A DNA stretch of 64,000 nt from NCBI RefSeq assembly GCF_000231385.2, contig NC_018515.1, positions 1,694,501 to 1,758,500 on the forward strand. The letters run 5' to 3'. The stretch is from Desulfosporosinus meridiei DSM 13257. Lineage in GTDB: Bacteria > Bacillota > Desulfitobacteriia > Desulfitobacteriales > Desulfitobacteriaceae. Both the position numbers and the translations under genes were made by a program. The first letter of the stretch is position 1. Each line of letters starts with the position of its first letter. Shown piece by piece: positions 9,065 through 16,745 of the stretch. The notes under the pieces are model-generated. The model did not search any database. It was not told where the DNA came from and saw only the letters and a program-made list of their open reading frames with translations.

Positions 9065-9410
9065 AGTTAATAAAATATGGGGCTGTTGCAAAACAGCTTT
9101 GGAAAATGATCTGCACAAAAAATCAGCCCGAGAGGACGCTTATTGAAGCCTTTGGGGCTGATTTGCTTTTGGCAATTCCCTTAAGGGTGAGATCCTTCTC
9201 CTCTGCTTGAAGTAAGAATCTTACTCGCGTAAGATTCTTCTTGTTTCATATTTATAATTAGTCCCACTACTTTATATAGTAAAACTTCTAATTAATTATT
9301 TAAAAATTCTAAAAAATATAAAGAATTGTGGCAGGAGTAAATAGATCAAGAGCGAATCCTTTTTAAGGATATAGCATGTACAAGTATCGTTAAATATGGG
9401 AGGAAAACTT
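9065..9410. other. Intergenic region with two hairpins
   Basis: 345 bp. It starts with GGGGCTGTTGCAAAA, which resembles the ends of some insertion sequences, but no partner end or transposase remnant is visible. A 10-bp stem with a long loop spans 9120-9164 (aaatcagccc arm), and a perfect hairpin lies at 9214-9239. No gene was found. Confidence 0.5.
9214..9247 (+). terminator. Terminator downstream of the ArsB/NhaD-type transporter
   Basis: A perfect 11-bp stem (aagaatcttac with gtaagattctt) with a TCGC loop, followed by cttgttt. Confidence 0.6.
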
Positions 9411-11108
9411 ATGGCTCTTAAAGTAAAAGTGGGTATTGTTGGTATGGGCCAGGGGGGGGCATCCATTTATAAAACGTTACGTAGCATAGAACATATTGAG
9501 ATAGCCGTCGTATGTGATTGTTCTGAAACTGCCCAGGGTATGCAGCTTGCTAGATTGGATAGAGTAAAAACTCTTTCATCCCTGGATGACTTATTCAAAA
9601 TCACAAATTTGGACGTAATTATTGAAGCAACTGGGCTTGAGTATGTTCGGGAACAAATAAATCATTATAAAGAAAACTCCTGCGTAGTAATAGAAGCCCA
9701 GGGTGCAAATCTGATGATGCACCTTATTGAAGAGAAAGAGAAGTTGGCGGATATTAAGCGTTTAAAAGGGGAACTTGATGCCATCCTGAACTCTGTCCAG
9801 GAAGCTATTGAAGTAGCCAGTATCGATGGCAATATCAAATACGTTAATCCATCATTTAGTCGCGTAACGGCAATTCCTGCCGGCCAGCGAATTGGCAATA
9901 ATATTTTTGAGGTTTCTCCAAATGGTGCTCTTGCCCGTTCTCTTCGAACCCATGAAGCCGTATTTGCCCATCGTGCAGTTGTTGGAGGTGCCGATGTAGA
10001 GGTTGTAGCTAATGCATCACCTATTGTCGTTGAAGGAAAAATGGAAGGCGCTGTTGTAGTTTTTCAACCTTTGACGGATATTTACAAGTTAATGGAACAA
10101 TTAAAAGCATCAAACCGAGTCATTGACGATTTACAGACCCGAATCAATCAGATATCCACCAGTTCATACACCTTTGATGACATAATCGGAAGCCACCCGG
10201 AATTTGAAAGTGCTTTGGATTTGGCTCGCAAGGCAGCTAAAAGCAATTCGACAATACTAATTACCGGGGAATCAGGTACAGGAAAAGAGCTATTTGCACA
10301 TGCGATTCACGCCTCAAGCCTTCGCCTCGATAAGCCATTTATTAAGGTCAACTGTGCTGCTATCCCGGAGACTCTGCTCGAAAGTGAATTTTTTGGACAT
10401 GAAAAGGGGGCATTTACGGGGGCTTTAAAAACTAAGCTTGGCAAGATGGAGTTGGCAAATGGAGGCACAATCTTCTTAGATGAGATTGGAGATATGAACC
10501 TTCATCTGCAGGCTAAGTTATTAAGAGTGTTACAAGAAATGGAGTTTGAAAGAGTTGGAGGGTCACAGACAATTAAAGTGGATGTACGAGTCATTGCAGC
10601 TACTAATCGAAATTTACTGCAAATGGCCAAACAAGGAGATTTTCGAGAAGATCTCTTTTACCGACTCAATGTTGTTGAATTAGGCTTGCCGTCACTCCGA
10701 AATCACAAGGAAGACATTCCGGCATATGTGCATTCTCTTATAGCCAAGTTTAATCGGAAATTTGGAAAACACGTTAAGGGATTAACTACTAAAGCAGAAG
10801 AATTGTTAATGCAATATGAATGGCCGGGTAATATTCGCGAACTGCAGAATGTCATGGAAAGGGCAATGGTAACAGTTGATGAAGAAATAATCACCCACAA
10901 ACAATTTCTCAATCTTGTAGAGTTTCCGCAAACCATACATCATGGGCAGATAATCGATGAGATTATGCCTATTGAGCAAATGGAGAAGCACCTTATAAAT
11001 ATGGCCATAGAACGTTATGGGAATGCAGTAGAAGGGAAGAAGCAAGCTGCTAAAGCTTTAGGGATCTCTCTTGCAACACTCTATAATAAACTCAAGACAA
11101 TGGGTTGA
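9411..11108 (+). CDS. Sigma-54 activator with N-terminal NAD(P)-binding-like domain, PAS, AAA+ and Fis HTH
   Basis: I chose ATG 9411 over 9396 because GGGAGGA lies 7 nt before it; this gives 565 residues. The first 110 residues look like a Rossmann fold of the homoserine/aspartate dehydrogenase type (VGIVGMGQGGASIY, then DVIIEATG). A PAS domain follows (DAILNSVQEAIEVASIDG), then the AAA+ domain with Walker A GESGTGKE, the sigma-54 contact loop GAFTGA and Walker B IFLDEIGD. A Fis-type helix-turn-helix ends the protein (KKQAAKALGISLATLYNKL). It lies directly upstream of sdhCAB, which has a -24/-12 promoter, so it is the obvious candidate activator (inference). Confidence 0.9.
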   Translation: MALKVKVGIVGMGQGGASIYKTLRSIEHIEIAVVCDCSETAQGMQLARLDRVKTLSSLDDLFKITNLDVIIEATGLEYVREQINHYKENSCVVIEAQGANLMMHLIEEKEKLADIKRLKGELDAILNSVQEAIEVASIDGNIKYVNPSFSRVTAIPAGQRIGNNIFEVSPNGALARSLRTHEAVFAHRAVVGGADVEVVANASPIVVEGKMEGAVVVFQPLTDIYKLMEQLKASNRVIDDLQTRINQISTSSYTFDDIIGSHPEFESALDLARKAAKSNSTILITGESGTGKELFAHAIHASSLRLDKPFIKVNCAAIPETLLESEFFGHEKGAFTGALKTKLGKMELANGGTIFLDEIGDMNLHLQAKLLRVLQEMEFERVGGSQTIKVDVRVIAATNRNLLQMAKQGDFREDLFYRLNVVELGLPSLRNHKEDIPAYVHSLIAKFNRKFGKHVKGLTTKAEELLMQYEWPGNIRELQNVMERAMVTVDEEIITHKQFLNLVEFPQTIHHGQIIDEIMPIEQMEKHLINMAIERYGNAVEGKKQAAKALGISLATLYNKLKTMG

Positions 11109-11334
11109 TACAGAAAGGGATTGATTAGGAAAAGATAAATTCCAACTATTAGAAGGGGAAAGCTTCTAAATTCTAGAAATTATAATCTGACATGTATAAT
11201 AAAGTAGTCATATAAATATTTAGTTCTAGGTAAAGAATAAAACCCCCAATTACCTTTGGGTTGAATCCTAGACTACAAGCGGAGTAAAATTTTTTTGTAT
11301 AAAAAATCAGAAAAGTTAAGCAATTCTAATATAT
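11109..11334. other. Upstream region of the sdh promoter
   Basis: No gene. It includes a weak hairpin (agaag...cttct near 11150-11168) and a possible short stem around accccc/gggtt near 11242-11262. Binding sites for the sigma-54 activator are expected here, but I see no clear repeated motif. Confidence 0.4.
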
Positions 11335-11350
11335 TGGCATAGAGATTGCT
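11335..11350 (+). promoter_or_regulatory. Sigma-54 (-24/-12) promoter of sdhCAB
   Basis: TGGCAT-AGAGA-TTGCT has the invariant GG and GC in the correct register of the TGGCAC-N5-TTGCW consensus. It lies about 130 bp upstream of sdhC and downstream of a sigma-54 activator gene. Confidence 0.8.
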
Positions 11351-11465
11351 ATCTACAAGATATGCTAGTGTATTTAGCAATACCATAAATGGAGGGTAGA
11401 TTCAAGATTCGGTGCGTAAATAGAGGCATATGTAAAAATTAGATTTGGAAGAGAGGATGGAGTTA

Positions 11466-12074
11466 ATGAGTATAGCACAAGCTTCTAATCATCACTTTTT
11501 AATTCGAAGGGTTCATTCATTATTGGGTTTGGTTCCTATAGGATTTTTTCTAACGTTTCATCTGTTCCTTAATTTAACAGCTCTGGGGGGCGCAAAACAG
11601 TATGATTTAGTTATAAATACAATGCAAAGTTTCCCGGGAATTTTTATTGTCGAGTTGATTGTCATATTTATACCTATTGCAGCCCATGCAATTTATGGTA
11701 CATGGGTGGTTTATACTGGTCAAACCAATGTTTTGCGCTATAAATATGCCAGAAACTGGCTCTATCTGATTCAGAGGATTTCTGGTCTTTATACCTTTGT
11801 CTTTGTCGTTACCCATGTCTACCTTTTGCGATTTGGGGAGGCGAATTTTGCCACTCTTTCCGAATTTATGAGTCAACCTTGGGGATTAAGCTTTTATGTT
11901 TTAGGCGTATTATTGGCAATCTTTCATTTTACCAACGGTTTATGGGCTTTTGCAATTACTTGGGGATTAACTGTCGGGCCGCATTCTCAGAGAGTATGGT
12001 TATATACCTTAGGAGTTATATTTGTACTCATGTCAGTGATAGGTATGTCAGATATCTATGCATTTTTGAAATAA
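11466..12074 (+). CDS. sdhC: Succinate dehydrogenase/fumarate reductase cytochrome b558 subunit
   Basis: Starting at ATG 11466 gives 202 residues, the length of the B. subtilis di-haem subunit. An upstream in-frame TTG (11445) is less likely. Five membrane helices are visible, with candidate haem-ligand histidines in RRVHSLLG, TFHLFLN, IAAHAIYG, VVTHVYLL and AIFHFTNG. It anchors SdhAB and passes electrons between the menaquinone pool and SdhB. It is the first gene of the sigma-54-dependent operon; sdhA follows after 53 bp. Confidence 0.88.
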   Translation: MSIAQASNHHFLIRRVHSLLGLVPIGFFLTFHLFLNLTALGGAKQYDLVINTMQSFPGIFIVELIVIFIPIAAHAIYGTWVVYTGQTNVLRYKYARNWLYLIQRISGLYTFVFVVTHVYLLRFGEANFATLSEFMSQPWGLSFYVLGVLLAIFHFTNGLWAFAITWGLTVGPHSQRVWLYTLGVIFVLMSVIGMSDIYAFLK

Positions 12075-12127
12075 TGACTGTGTAATTAAAGCGGCAGATA
12101 GACTTATAGGGAGTGGAGGGTTAGTTG

Positions 12128-13864
12128 ATGAGCAAAGTCATCGTTGTTGGAGGCGGACTGGCGGGACTTATGGCTACGATTAAAATGGCTGAAGCGGGTA
12201 CAAAAGTTGATCTGTTTTCACTAGTACCTGTCAAGCGTTCACACTCCGTTTGCGCCCAAGGGGGAATTAACGGAGCTGTCAATACTAAAGGAGAAGGGGA
12301 TTCAACCTGGAATCACTTTGACGATTCTATCTACGGAGGAGATTTTCTTGCTAATCAACCTCCGGTAAAGGCTATGTGTGATGAAGCACCGGGAATTATT
12401 CATTTGATGGATAGGATGGGAGTCATGTTTAGCCGAACCTCTGAAGGACTTCTGGATTTTCGTCGTTTTGGAGGAACAAAGTTTTGTCGAACTGCTTTTG
12501 CAGGGGCTACCACTGGTCAACAGCTGCTTTATGCGCTTGATGAGCAAGTTCGACGCTATGAGGTAGAAGGATTAGTTCAAAAATATGAGCATTGGGAATT
12601 ATTATCTATAGTAATTGATGAGGGAGTATGCCAGGGAATTGTTGCGCAAAATCTCCGTGACATGAGCAATAAGTCCTTTCCGGCAGACGCTGTAATTGTG
12701 GCTACCGGGGGGCCGGGGGCAGTATTCGGTAAAAGTACAAATTCTACAATTTGTACAGGAAGTGCAGTGTCAGCTTTATATCAACAAGGGGTAAAATACG
12801 CAAACGGTGAGTTTATCCAAATTCACCCAACTGCTATTCCTGGAGACGATAAGCTTAGACTAATGTCTGAATCAGCTCGAGGAGAAGGCGGACGAGTGTG
12901 GACATATAAAGATGGGAAGGCATGGTATTTCTTGGAGGAAATGTATCCTGCTTATGGAAACCTGGTTCCGAGAGATATTGCCACTCGCGCAATTTATGAA
13001 GTGGTATTTGACAAAGGACTAGGTATCAATGGTGAAAACATGGTTTATTTAGATCTTTCACACATTGATCCAAACATATTGCAGATTAAATTAGGAGGAA
13101 TCTTAGAGATCTATGAAAAGTTCGTCGGAGATGATCCTAAAAAGGTTCCTATGAGGATTTTTCCAGCAGTACACTACTCTATGGGTGGACTTTGGGTGGA
13201 CTATGATCAAATGACGAATATTCCGGGACTTTTTGCAGCTGGGGAATGTGAATATCAGTATCATGGGGCAAATCGTTTGGGAGCAAATTCTCTGCTCTCC
13301 GCTATCTATGGGGGGATGGTTGCTGGCCCGAAGGCTATGGAGTATATAAAGAAAACTAAAAGGTTGTCTCCCAGTGGCAATGAGCAAGCATTTCTAAATG
13401 AAAAGAAACGCCAAGACGCTCAATGGGCAAGTATCCTAGCTATGAAAGGATCAGAAAACCCATTTCTCATACACAAAGAGCTAGGAGATATTATGACTCA
13501 AAATGTTACAGTTGTACGTTATAACGATAAGTTAGCTGAAACCGATCTGGTAATCCAAGGGTTGATGAAACGCTGGCGAGATATCGGCAGAAGTGACGAT
13601 GTTGAATGGGGAACCCAAGAAGGGACGTTTATTCGTCAACTATGGAACATGTTGGAACTAGCCAGGGTGATTACTTTAGGAGCCTTAAATCGTAATGAAA
13701 GCAGAGGTGCCCATTATAAGCCGGATTACCCAGAACGTGATGACCAGAATTGGTTAAAGACTACTATAGCAACGTGGACACCGTCAGGCCCAGAACTAAG
13801 TTACGAACCTGTAGATGTGTCATTGATTCCGTTACGTGCTCGTCGCTATGACGTTGACAAATAG
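12128..13864 (+). CDS. sdhA: Succinate dehydrogenase/fumarate reductase flavoprotein subunit
   Basis: 578 residues from ATG 12128, with GGAGGG 7 nt upstream. The FAD-binding motif VVGGGLAGLMA opens the protein, and RSHSVCAQGGIN holds the histidine that binds FAD covalently. Other active-site segments are HPTAIPGDDKLRLMSESARGEGG, the catalytic Arg in VPRDIATRA, and HYSMGGL plus GANRLGANSLLSA near the end. It interconverts succinate and fumarate on the cytoplasmic side. The direction is not fixed by sequence; fumarate respiration and succinate oxidation are both plausible in this host. Confidence 0.95.
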   Translation: MSKVIVVGGGLAGLMATIKMAEAGTKVDLFSLVPVKRSHSVCAQGGINGAVNTKGEGDSTWNHFDDSIYGGDFLANQPPVKAMCDEAPGIIHLMDRMGVMFSRTSEGLLDFRRFGGTKFCRTAFAGATTGQQLLYALDEQVRRYEVEGLVQKYEHWELLSIVIDEGVCQGIVAQNLRDMSNKSFPADAVIVATGGPGAVFGKSTNSTICTGSAVSALYQQGVKYANGEFIQIHPTAIPGDDKLRLMSESARGEGGRVWTYKDGKAWYFLEEMYPAYGNLVPRDIATRAIYEVVFDKGLGINGENMVYLDLSHIDPNILQIKLGGILEIYEKFVGDDPKKVPMRIFPAVHYSMGGLWVDYDQMTNIPGLFAAGECEYQYHGANRLGANSLLSAIYGGMVAGPKAMEYIKKTKRLSPSGNEQAFLNEKKRQDAQWASILAMKGSENPFLIHKELGDIMTQNVTVVRYNDKLAETDLVIQGLMKRWRDIGRSDDVEWGTQEGTFIRQLWNMLELARVITLGALNRNESRGAHYKPDYPERDDQNWLKTTIATWTPSGPELSYEPVDVSLIPLRARRYDVDK

Positions 13865-13875
13865 GAGGGTTTAAG

Positions 13876-14628
13876 ATGGCTGAGCAAAAAACAATCCGAT
13901 TGAAAATCCGCCGCCAAGACGGTCCTAATAAGTCTTTTCGCTGGGAAGAGTTTGAAATACCTTATCGAGAAAAGCTAAATGTTATCTCTTGCTTAATGGA
14001 GATACAGAAAAATCCTATTACTGCAGCAGGTGTGAAGACAACTCCTGTGGTCTGGGAATGTAACTGCCTAGAGGAAGTGTGTGGGGCCTGCACAATGAAT
14101 ATTAATGGGCAAGGAAAGCAGGCATGTTCAGCTTTGATCGACCAACTTGAACAGCCAATAGTCCTTGAGCCATTAACAAAATTCCCTATTGTTCGAGACT
14201 TGATGATTGATCGGCAAATCATGTTTGACCACCTAAAGACTGTTCATGCTTGGATACCAATTGATGGAACGTACAATTTGGGTTCCGGGCCAAGAATGGC
14301 TGAAGTTAAAAGACAATGGGCCTACGAATTGTCCAAATGTATGACTTGCGGATGTTGCATGGAGGCCTGCCCACAAGTAAACTCTCGTTCAAAATTTATT
14401 GGTCCATCAGCGATTTCACAAGTCCGACTATTTAATGCTCATCCAACCGGGGAAATGAACAAACATGAGAGGTTGTCAGCTTTGCTTAATGAGGGGGGAA
14501 TCGCAGATTGTGGCAATTCTCAAAACTGTGTTCGTGCCTGTCCTAAGGAGATACCACTGACAACCAGCTTGGCAGATTTGAATCGGGAAGCAAATAAATT
14601 TGCCATAAACCGATGGTTGAGAAAATAA
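13876..14628 (+). CDS. sdhB: Succinate dehydrogenase/fumarate reductase iron-sulfur subunit
   Basis: 250 residues. The N-terminal 2Fe-2S ferredoxin domain has CNCLEEVCGACTMNINGQGKQAC; the C-terminal domain binds the 4Fe-4S and 3Fe-4S clusters (CMTCGCCMEACPQ and CGNSQNCVRACPKEIP). It carries electrons between the SdhA flavin and the SdhC haems. It begins 11 bp after sdhA with GGAGGG and ends the operon. Confidence 0.94.
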   Translation: MAEQKTIRLKIRRQDGPNKSFRWEEFEIPYREKLNVISCLMEIQKNPITAAGVKTTPVVWECNCLEEVCGACTMNINGQGKQACSALIDQLEQPIVLEPLTKFPIVRDLMIDRQIMFDHLKTVHAWIPIDGTYNLGSGPRMAEVKRQWAYELSKCMTCGCCMEACPQVNSRSKFIGPSAISQVRLFNAHPTGEMNKHERLSALLNEGGIADCGNSQNCVRACPKEIPLTTSLADLNREANKFAINRWLRK

Positions 14629-14633
14629 AATAT

Positions 14634-14662
14634 TTGAAAAATTGTGAATTTATTTATATAAT
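14634..14662 (+). promoter_or_regulatory. Promoter for the 66-aa Cys-rich protein
   Basis: TTGAAA, a 17-bp spacer and a perfect TATAAT, about 80 bp upstream of the ATG at 14745. Confidence 0.6.
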
Positions 14663-14744
14663 ATGAATAGGATAGTATAAAAATGTAAGGTTCGATCAAT
14701 TATAAGTAAAATGTACAAATTCAGGAAAAAGGAGATTCGAGTCT

Positions 14745-14945
14745 ATGAAAACTCAACGGGAAGAAGCCTTGGCTCATCAGAATGATACGGTTTCATCACC
14801 TATTAGGTCTAATACCTTAGCCAATGATGAAGAGCTCAAAGTGCATCAGTTTACTCCGAGTTTATTTGGTCCATGTTGCACTGAAGGGTGTCAATATTGT
14901 CGTCCAAACTGTCACGAACAGAATGATAGCTCGAACTTCTTTTGA
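14745..14945 (+). CDS. Small Cys-rich protein of unknown function
   Basis: 66 residues preceded by AAAAAGGAG and a good promoter, so it is likely real. The N-terminal two thirds are polar; the C-terminal part has five cysteines in CCTEGCQYCRPNC, suggesting metal binding. No family is recognised. It stands between sdhB and a terminator-like hairpin, transcribed on its own. Confidence 0.6.
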   Translation: MKTQREEALAHQNDTVSSPIRSNTLANDEELKVHQFTPSLFGPCCTEGCQYCRPNCHEQNDSSNFF

Positions 14946-14978
14946 CTGAGTTTTTAGGAGAGAATAGGTTGAACAGTA

Positions 14979-15071
14979 ATGTTTTGGGGATTAGCTAGGC
15001 TAGTCCCTTTTGCGTTTGGTATTTTTTGGTTATATTTTTTATCGAAAGATTATCACAGCAAGATATTTTAA
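14979..15071 (+). CDS. Possible 30-residue membrane peptide
   Basis: The ATG-initiated frame encodes MFWGLARLVPFAF and continues with a hydrophobic helix and a charged tail (SKDYHSKIF). Its codons overlap a terminator-like hairpin (14987-15007) and the nearest AGGAG is about 20 nt upstream, so translation is doubtful. It is listed because the composition looks like a single-pass membrane peptide. Confidence 0.22.
   Translation: MFWGLARLVPFAFGIFWLYFLSKDYHSKIF
14987..15012 (+). terminator. Terminator after the 66-aa gene
   Basis: Stem gggattagc/gctagtccc (one T-G pair) with a 3-nt loop, then ttttgcgttt. Confidence 0.6.
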
Positions 15072-15179
15072 TTTAAAAACTGGCCGTAAAAATTTCCTGT
15101 ATAAGTCAGGCAATTACAATATGACTTCAACAACAGATACAAAGACAGGATAAAGCCAGGAAATTCATGTGATGATTTT

Positions 15180-15208
15180 TTGCACCAGAGATACCCTTTC
15201 GTTATAAT
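15180..15208 (+). promoter_or_regulatory. Promoter of cvfB
   Basis: TTGCAC, a 17-bp spacer and TATAAT, 65 bp upstream of the chosen start at 15273. Confidence 0.7.
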
Positions 15209-15272
15209 AGGAGGGAATACATGGTGCATTCTTGAAAGGTGTACTATATTAGCATTGGAAGGGAAGCAAACA

Positions 15273-16109
15273 ATGATTGAGATTGGGAAATATTATAAAC
15301 TTAAGATTGCAAACTTTACATCCTTTGGAGCATATTTAGATGCAGGTACCGGCATTCGTCACGATAATATCCTGCTGCCGATCAAACAATTGCCGGAGGG
15401 AGCTAAGGAAGGTGATGAACTAGAGGTTTTTGTCTATCGTGACTCTGAAGAGCGATTAATTGCCACAACACGAAAGCCATTGGCTAAGTTAGGGGATTTA
15501 GCCTATCTTAGGGTTAATGCGAAAACGAAAATTGGAGCCTTCTTAAATTGGGGACTGGAAAGAGATTTGCTTTTGCCATTCCGTGAACAGAAATACCCTA
15601 TCGAGGAAGGTAAAAGCTATTTAGTAAAAGTTTACTTAGACAAAAGTCAAAGACTAAGTGCAACAACTGAAATATATGAGTATCTGAAGTCTGATTCACC
15701 CTATCAAAAGAATGATAAGGTTGTCGGCACAGTCTACTCTGTGAACCCCGAGATCGGAGTTTTTGTTGCGGTAGATAATATATACATGGGACTGATTCCT
15801 CTTAATGAGTGTTTTATAGAGCTAAAGGAAGGGGATCAAGTTGAAGCGAGAGTAATCCGAGTCCGAGAGGATGGTAAACTTGATTTATCTCCCAGAGAAC
15901 TTAAACATATCCAAATGGAATCGGATACAGTGAAGATTCTGCAGGGAATAAAGGATCATGATGGATTTTTGGCCCTAAATGACAAAAGCAGTCCCATAGA
16001 AATCCAGAGCCGACTGAACATGAGTAAAGCCGCCTTTAAACGGGCCGTAGGTAAACTACTTAAAGAAAACAAGGTGATTCAAACTGAGGGCGGTTTGAAA
16101 GAGAAATAA
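15273..16109 (+). CDS. cvfB: S1 RNA-binding domain protein, CvfB/YitL family
   Basis: The ATG at 15273 (GGAAGGGAAG upstream) gives 278 residues, as in CvfB. An in-frame ATG upstream overlaps the promoter and is rejected. Family order is visible: two S1-like modules (residues 1-70 and 70-135), a canonical S1 domain (about 145-215: KVVGTVYSVNPEIGVFVAVD...DLSPRE) and a C-terminal winged-helix segment (SRLNMSKAAFKRAVGKLLKE). In staphylococci CvfB binds RNA and affects virulence genes; here a general RNA-binding role is likely. Confidence 0.85.
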   Translation: MIEIGKYYKLKIANFTSFGAYLDAGTGIRHDNILLPIKQLPEGAKEGDELEVFVYRDSEERLIATTRKPLAKLGDLAYLRVNAKTKIGAFLNWGLERDLLLPFREQKYPIEEGKSYLVKVYLDKSQRLSATTEIYEYLKSDSPYQKNDKVVGTVYSVNPEIGVFVAVDNIYMGLIPLNECFIELKEGDQVEARVIRVREDGKLDLSPRELKHIQMESDTVKILQGIKDHDGFLALNDKSSPIEIQSRLNMSKAAFKRAVGKLLKENKVIQTEGGLKEK

Positions 16110-16176
16110 CCATAAAGAAAAAATCTAAAAGGAATGTTAATTTGTTAATGTTTAGTTGACTGAGAGAAGTGAGGGT

Positions 16177-16617
16177 ATGAAAATAATTGTGGATGCGGAC
16201 GCCTGTCCCAAGTCAGTCTTACAGATTTGCATCAGGTTAGCCAGTCAACGTGCTATACCTGTTTGGACTGTAGCAAGTTTTAACCATAATATTGTCTCAG
16301 ATCATCATATAGTCGTAGGAAACTCTTCACAAGAAGCAGATATCCGAGTAATAAATCTGGCCCAAGCAGGAGATATAGCTGTGACACAGGATTGGGGCCT
16401 AGCAGCAATGTTATTGGGAAAAGGGGTTAAGTGTTTAAATCCCATAGGCAAAGAGTTTAATCCGGCGACAATTGAATTTTTGCTTGAGGAGCGAGAGGCG
16501 AAAGCAAAATTTCGTAGAAGTGGGGGCAGAACTAAAGGGCCTAAAAAGAGAACGTCGGATAATGACCGTCAATTTGAAGATTGTCTAAAGCAATGCCTAG
16601 ATAATTGCAATCTTTAG
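16177..16617 (+). CDS. YaiI/YqxD family protein (DUF188)
   Basis: 146 residues from ATG 16177, preceded by GTGAGGG. The start [11 protein letters not shown] and the later [11 protein letters not shown], GxxCLNPIG and [14 protein letters not shown] are diagnostic of the UPF0178/DUF188 family, related to PIN-like nucleases. The conserved acidic residues (DADACP) are present. The function is not established. The basic C-terminus may bind nucleic acid. Confidence 0.85.
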   Translation: MKIIVDADACPKSVLQICIRLASQRAIPVWTVASFNHNIVSDHHIVVGNSSQEADIRVINLAQAGDIAVTQDWGLAAMLLGKGVKCLNPIGKEFNPATIEFLLEEREAKAKFRRSGGRTKGPKKRTSDNDRQFEDCLKQCLDNCNL

Positions 16618-16656
16618 GACTTAGATGGTTTTGCATGAATAAATAGCAAAAAGACT

Positions 16657-16685
16657 TTGCACTTTTGCCAAATTTTGATTAAACT
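16657..16685 (+). promoter_or_regulatory. Putative promoter of htpG
   Basis: TTGCAC, a 17-bp spacer and TAAACT, 60 bp upstream of the start codon. No CIRCE element (the HrcA operator) was seen. Confidence 0.5.
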
Positions 16686-16745
16686 ATGAGGTAGAGGCTC
16701 GAATTGACGGGCCACCTACTTATTTCAATTTCATGGAGGTAAACA

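Noticed and set aside
9078-9165. GGGGCTGTTGCAAAA as the end of an insertion sequence
   Set aside because: Only one possible end is visible, with no matching inverted end, target duplication or transposase remnant.
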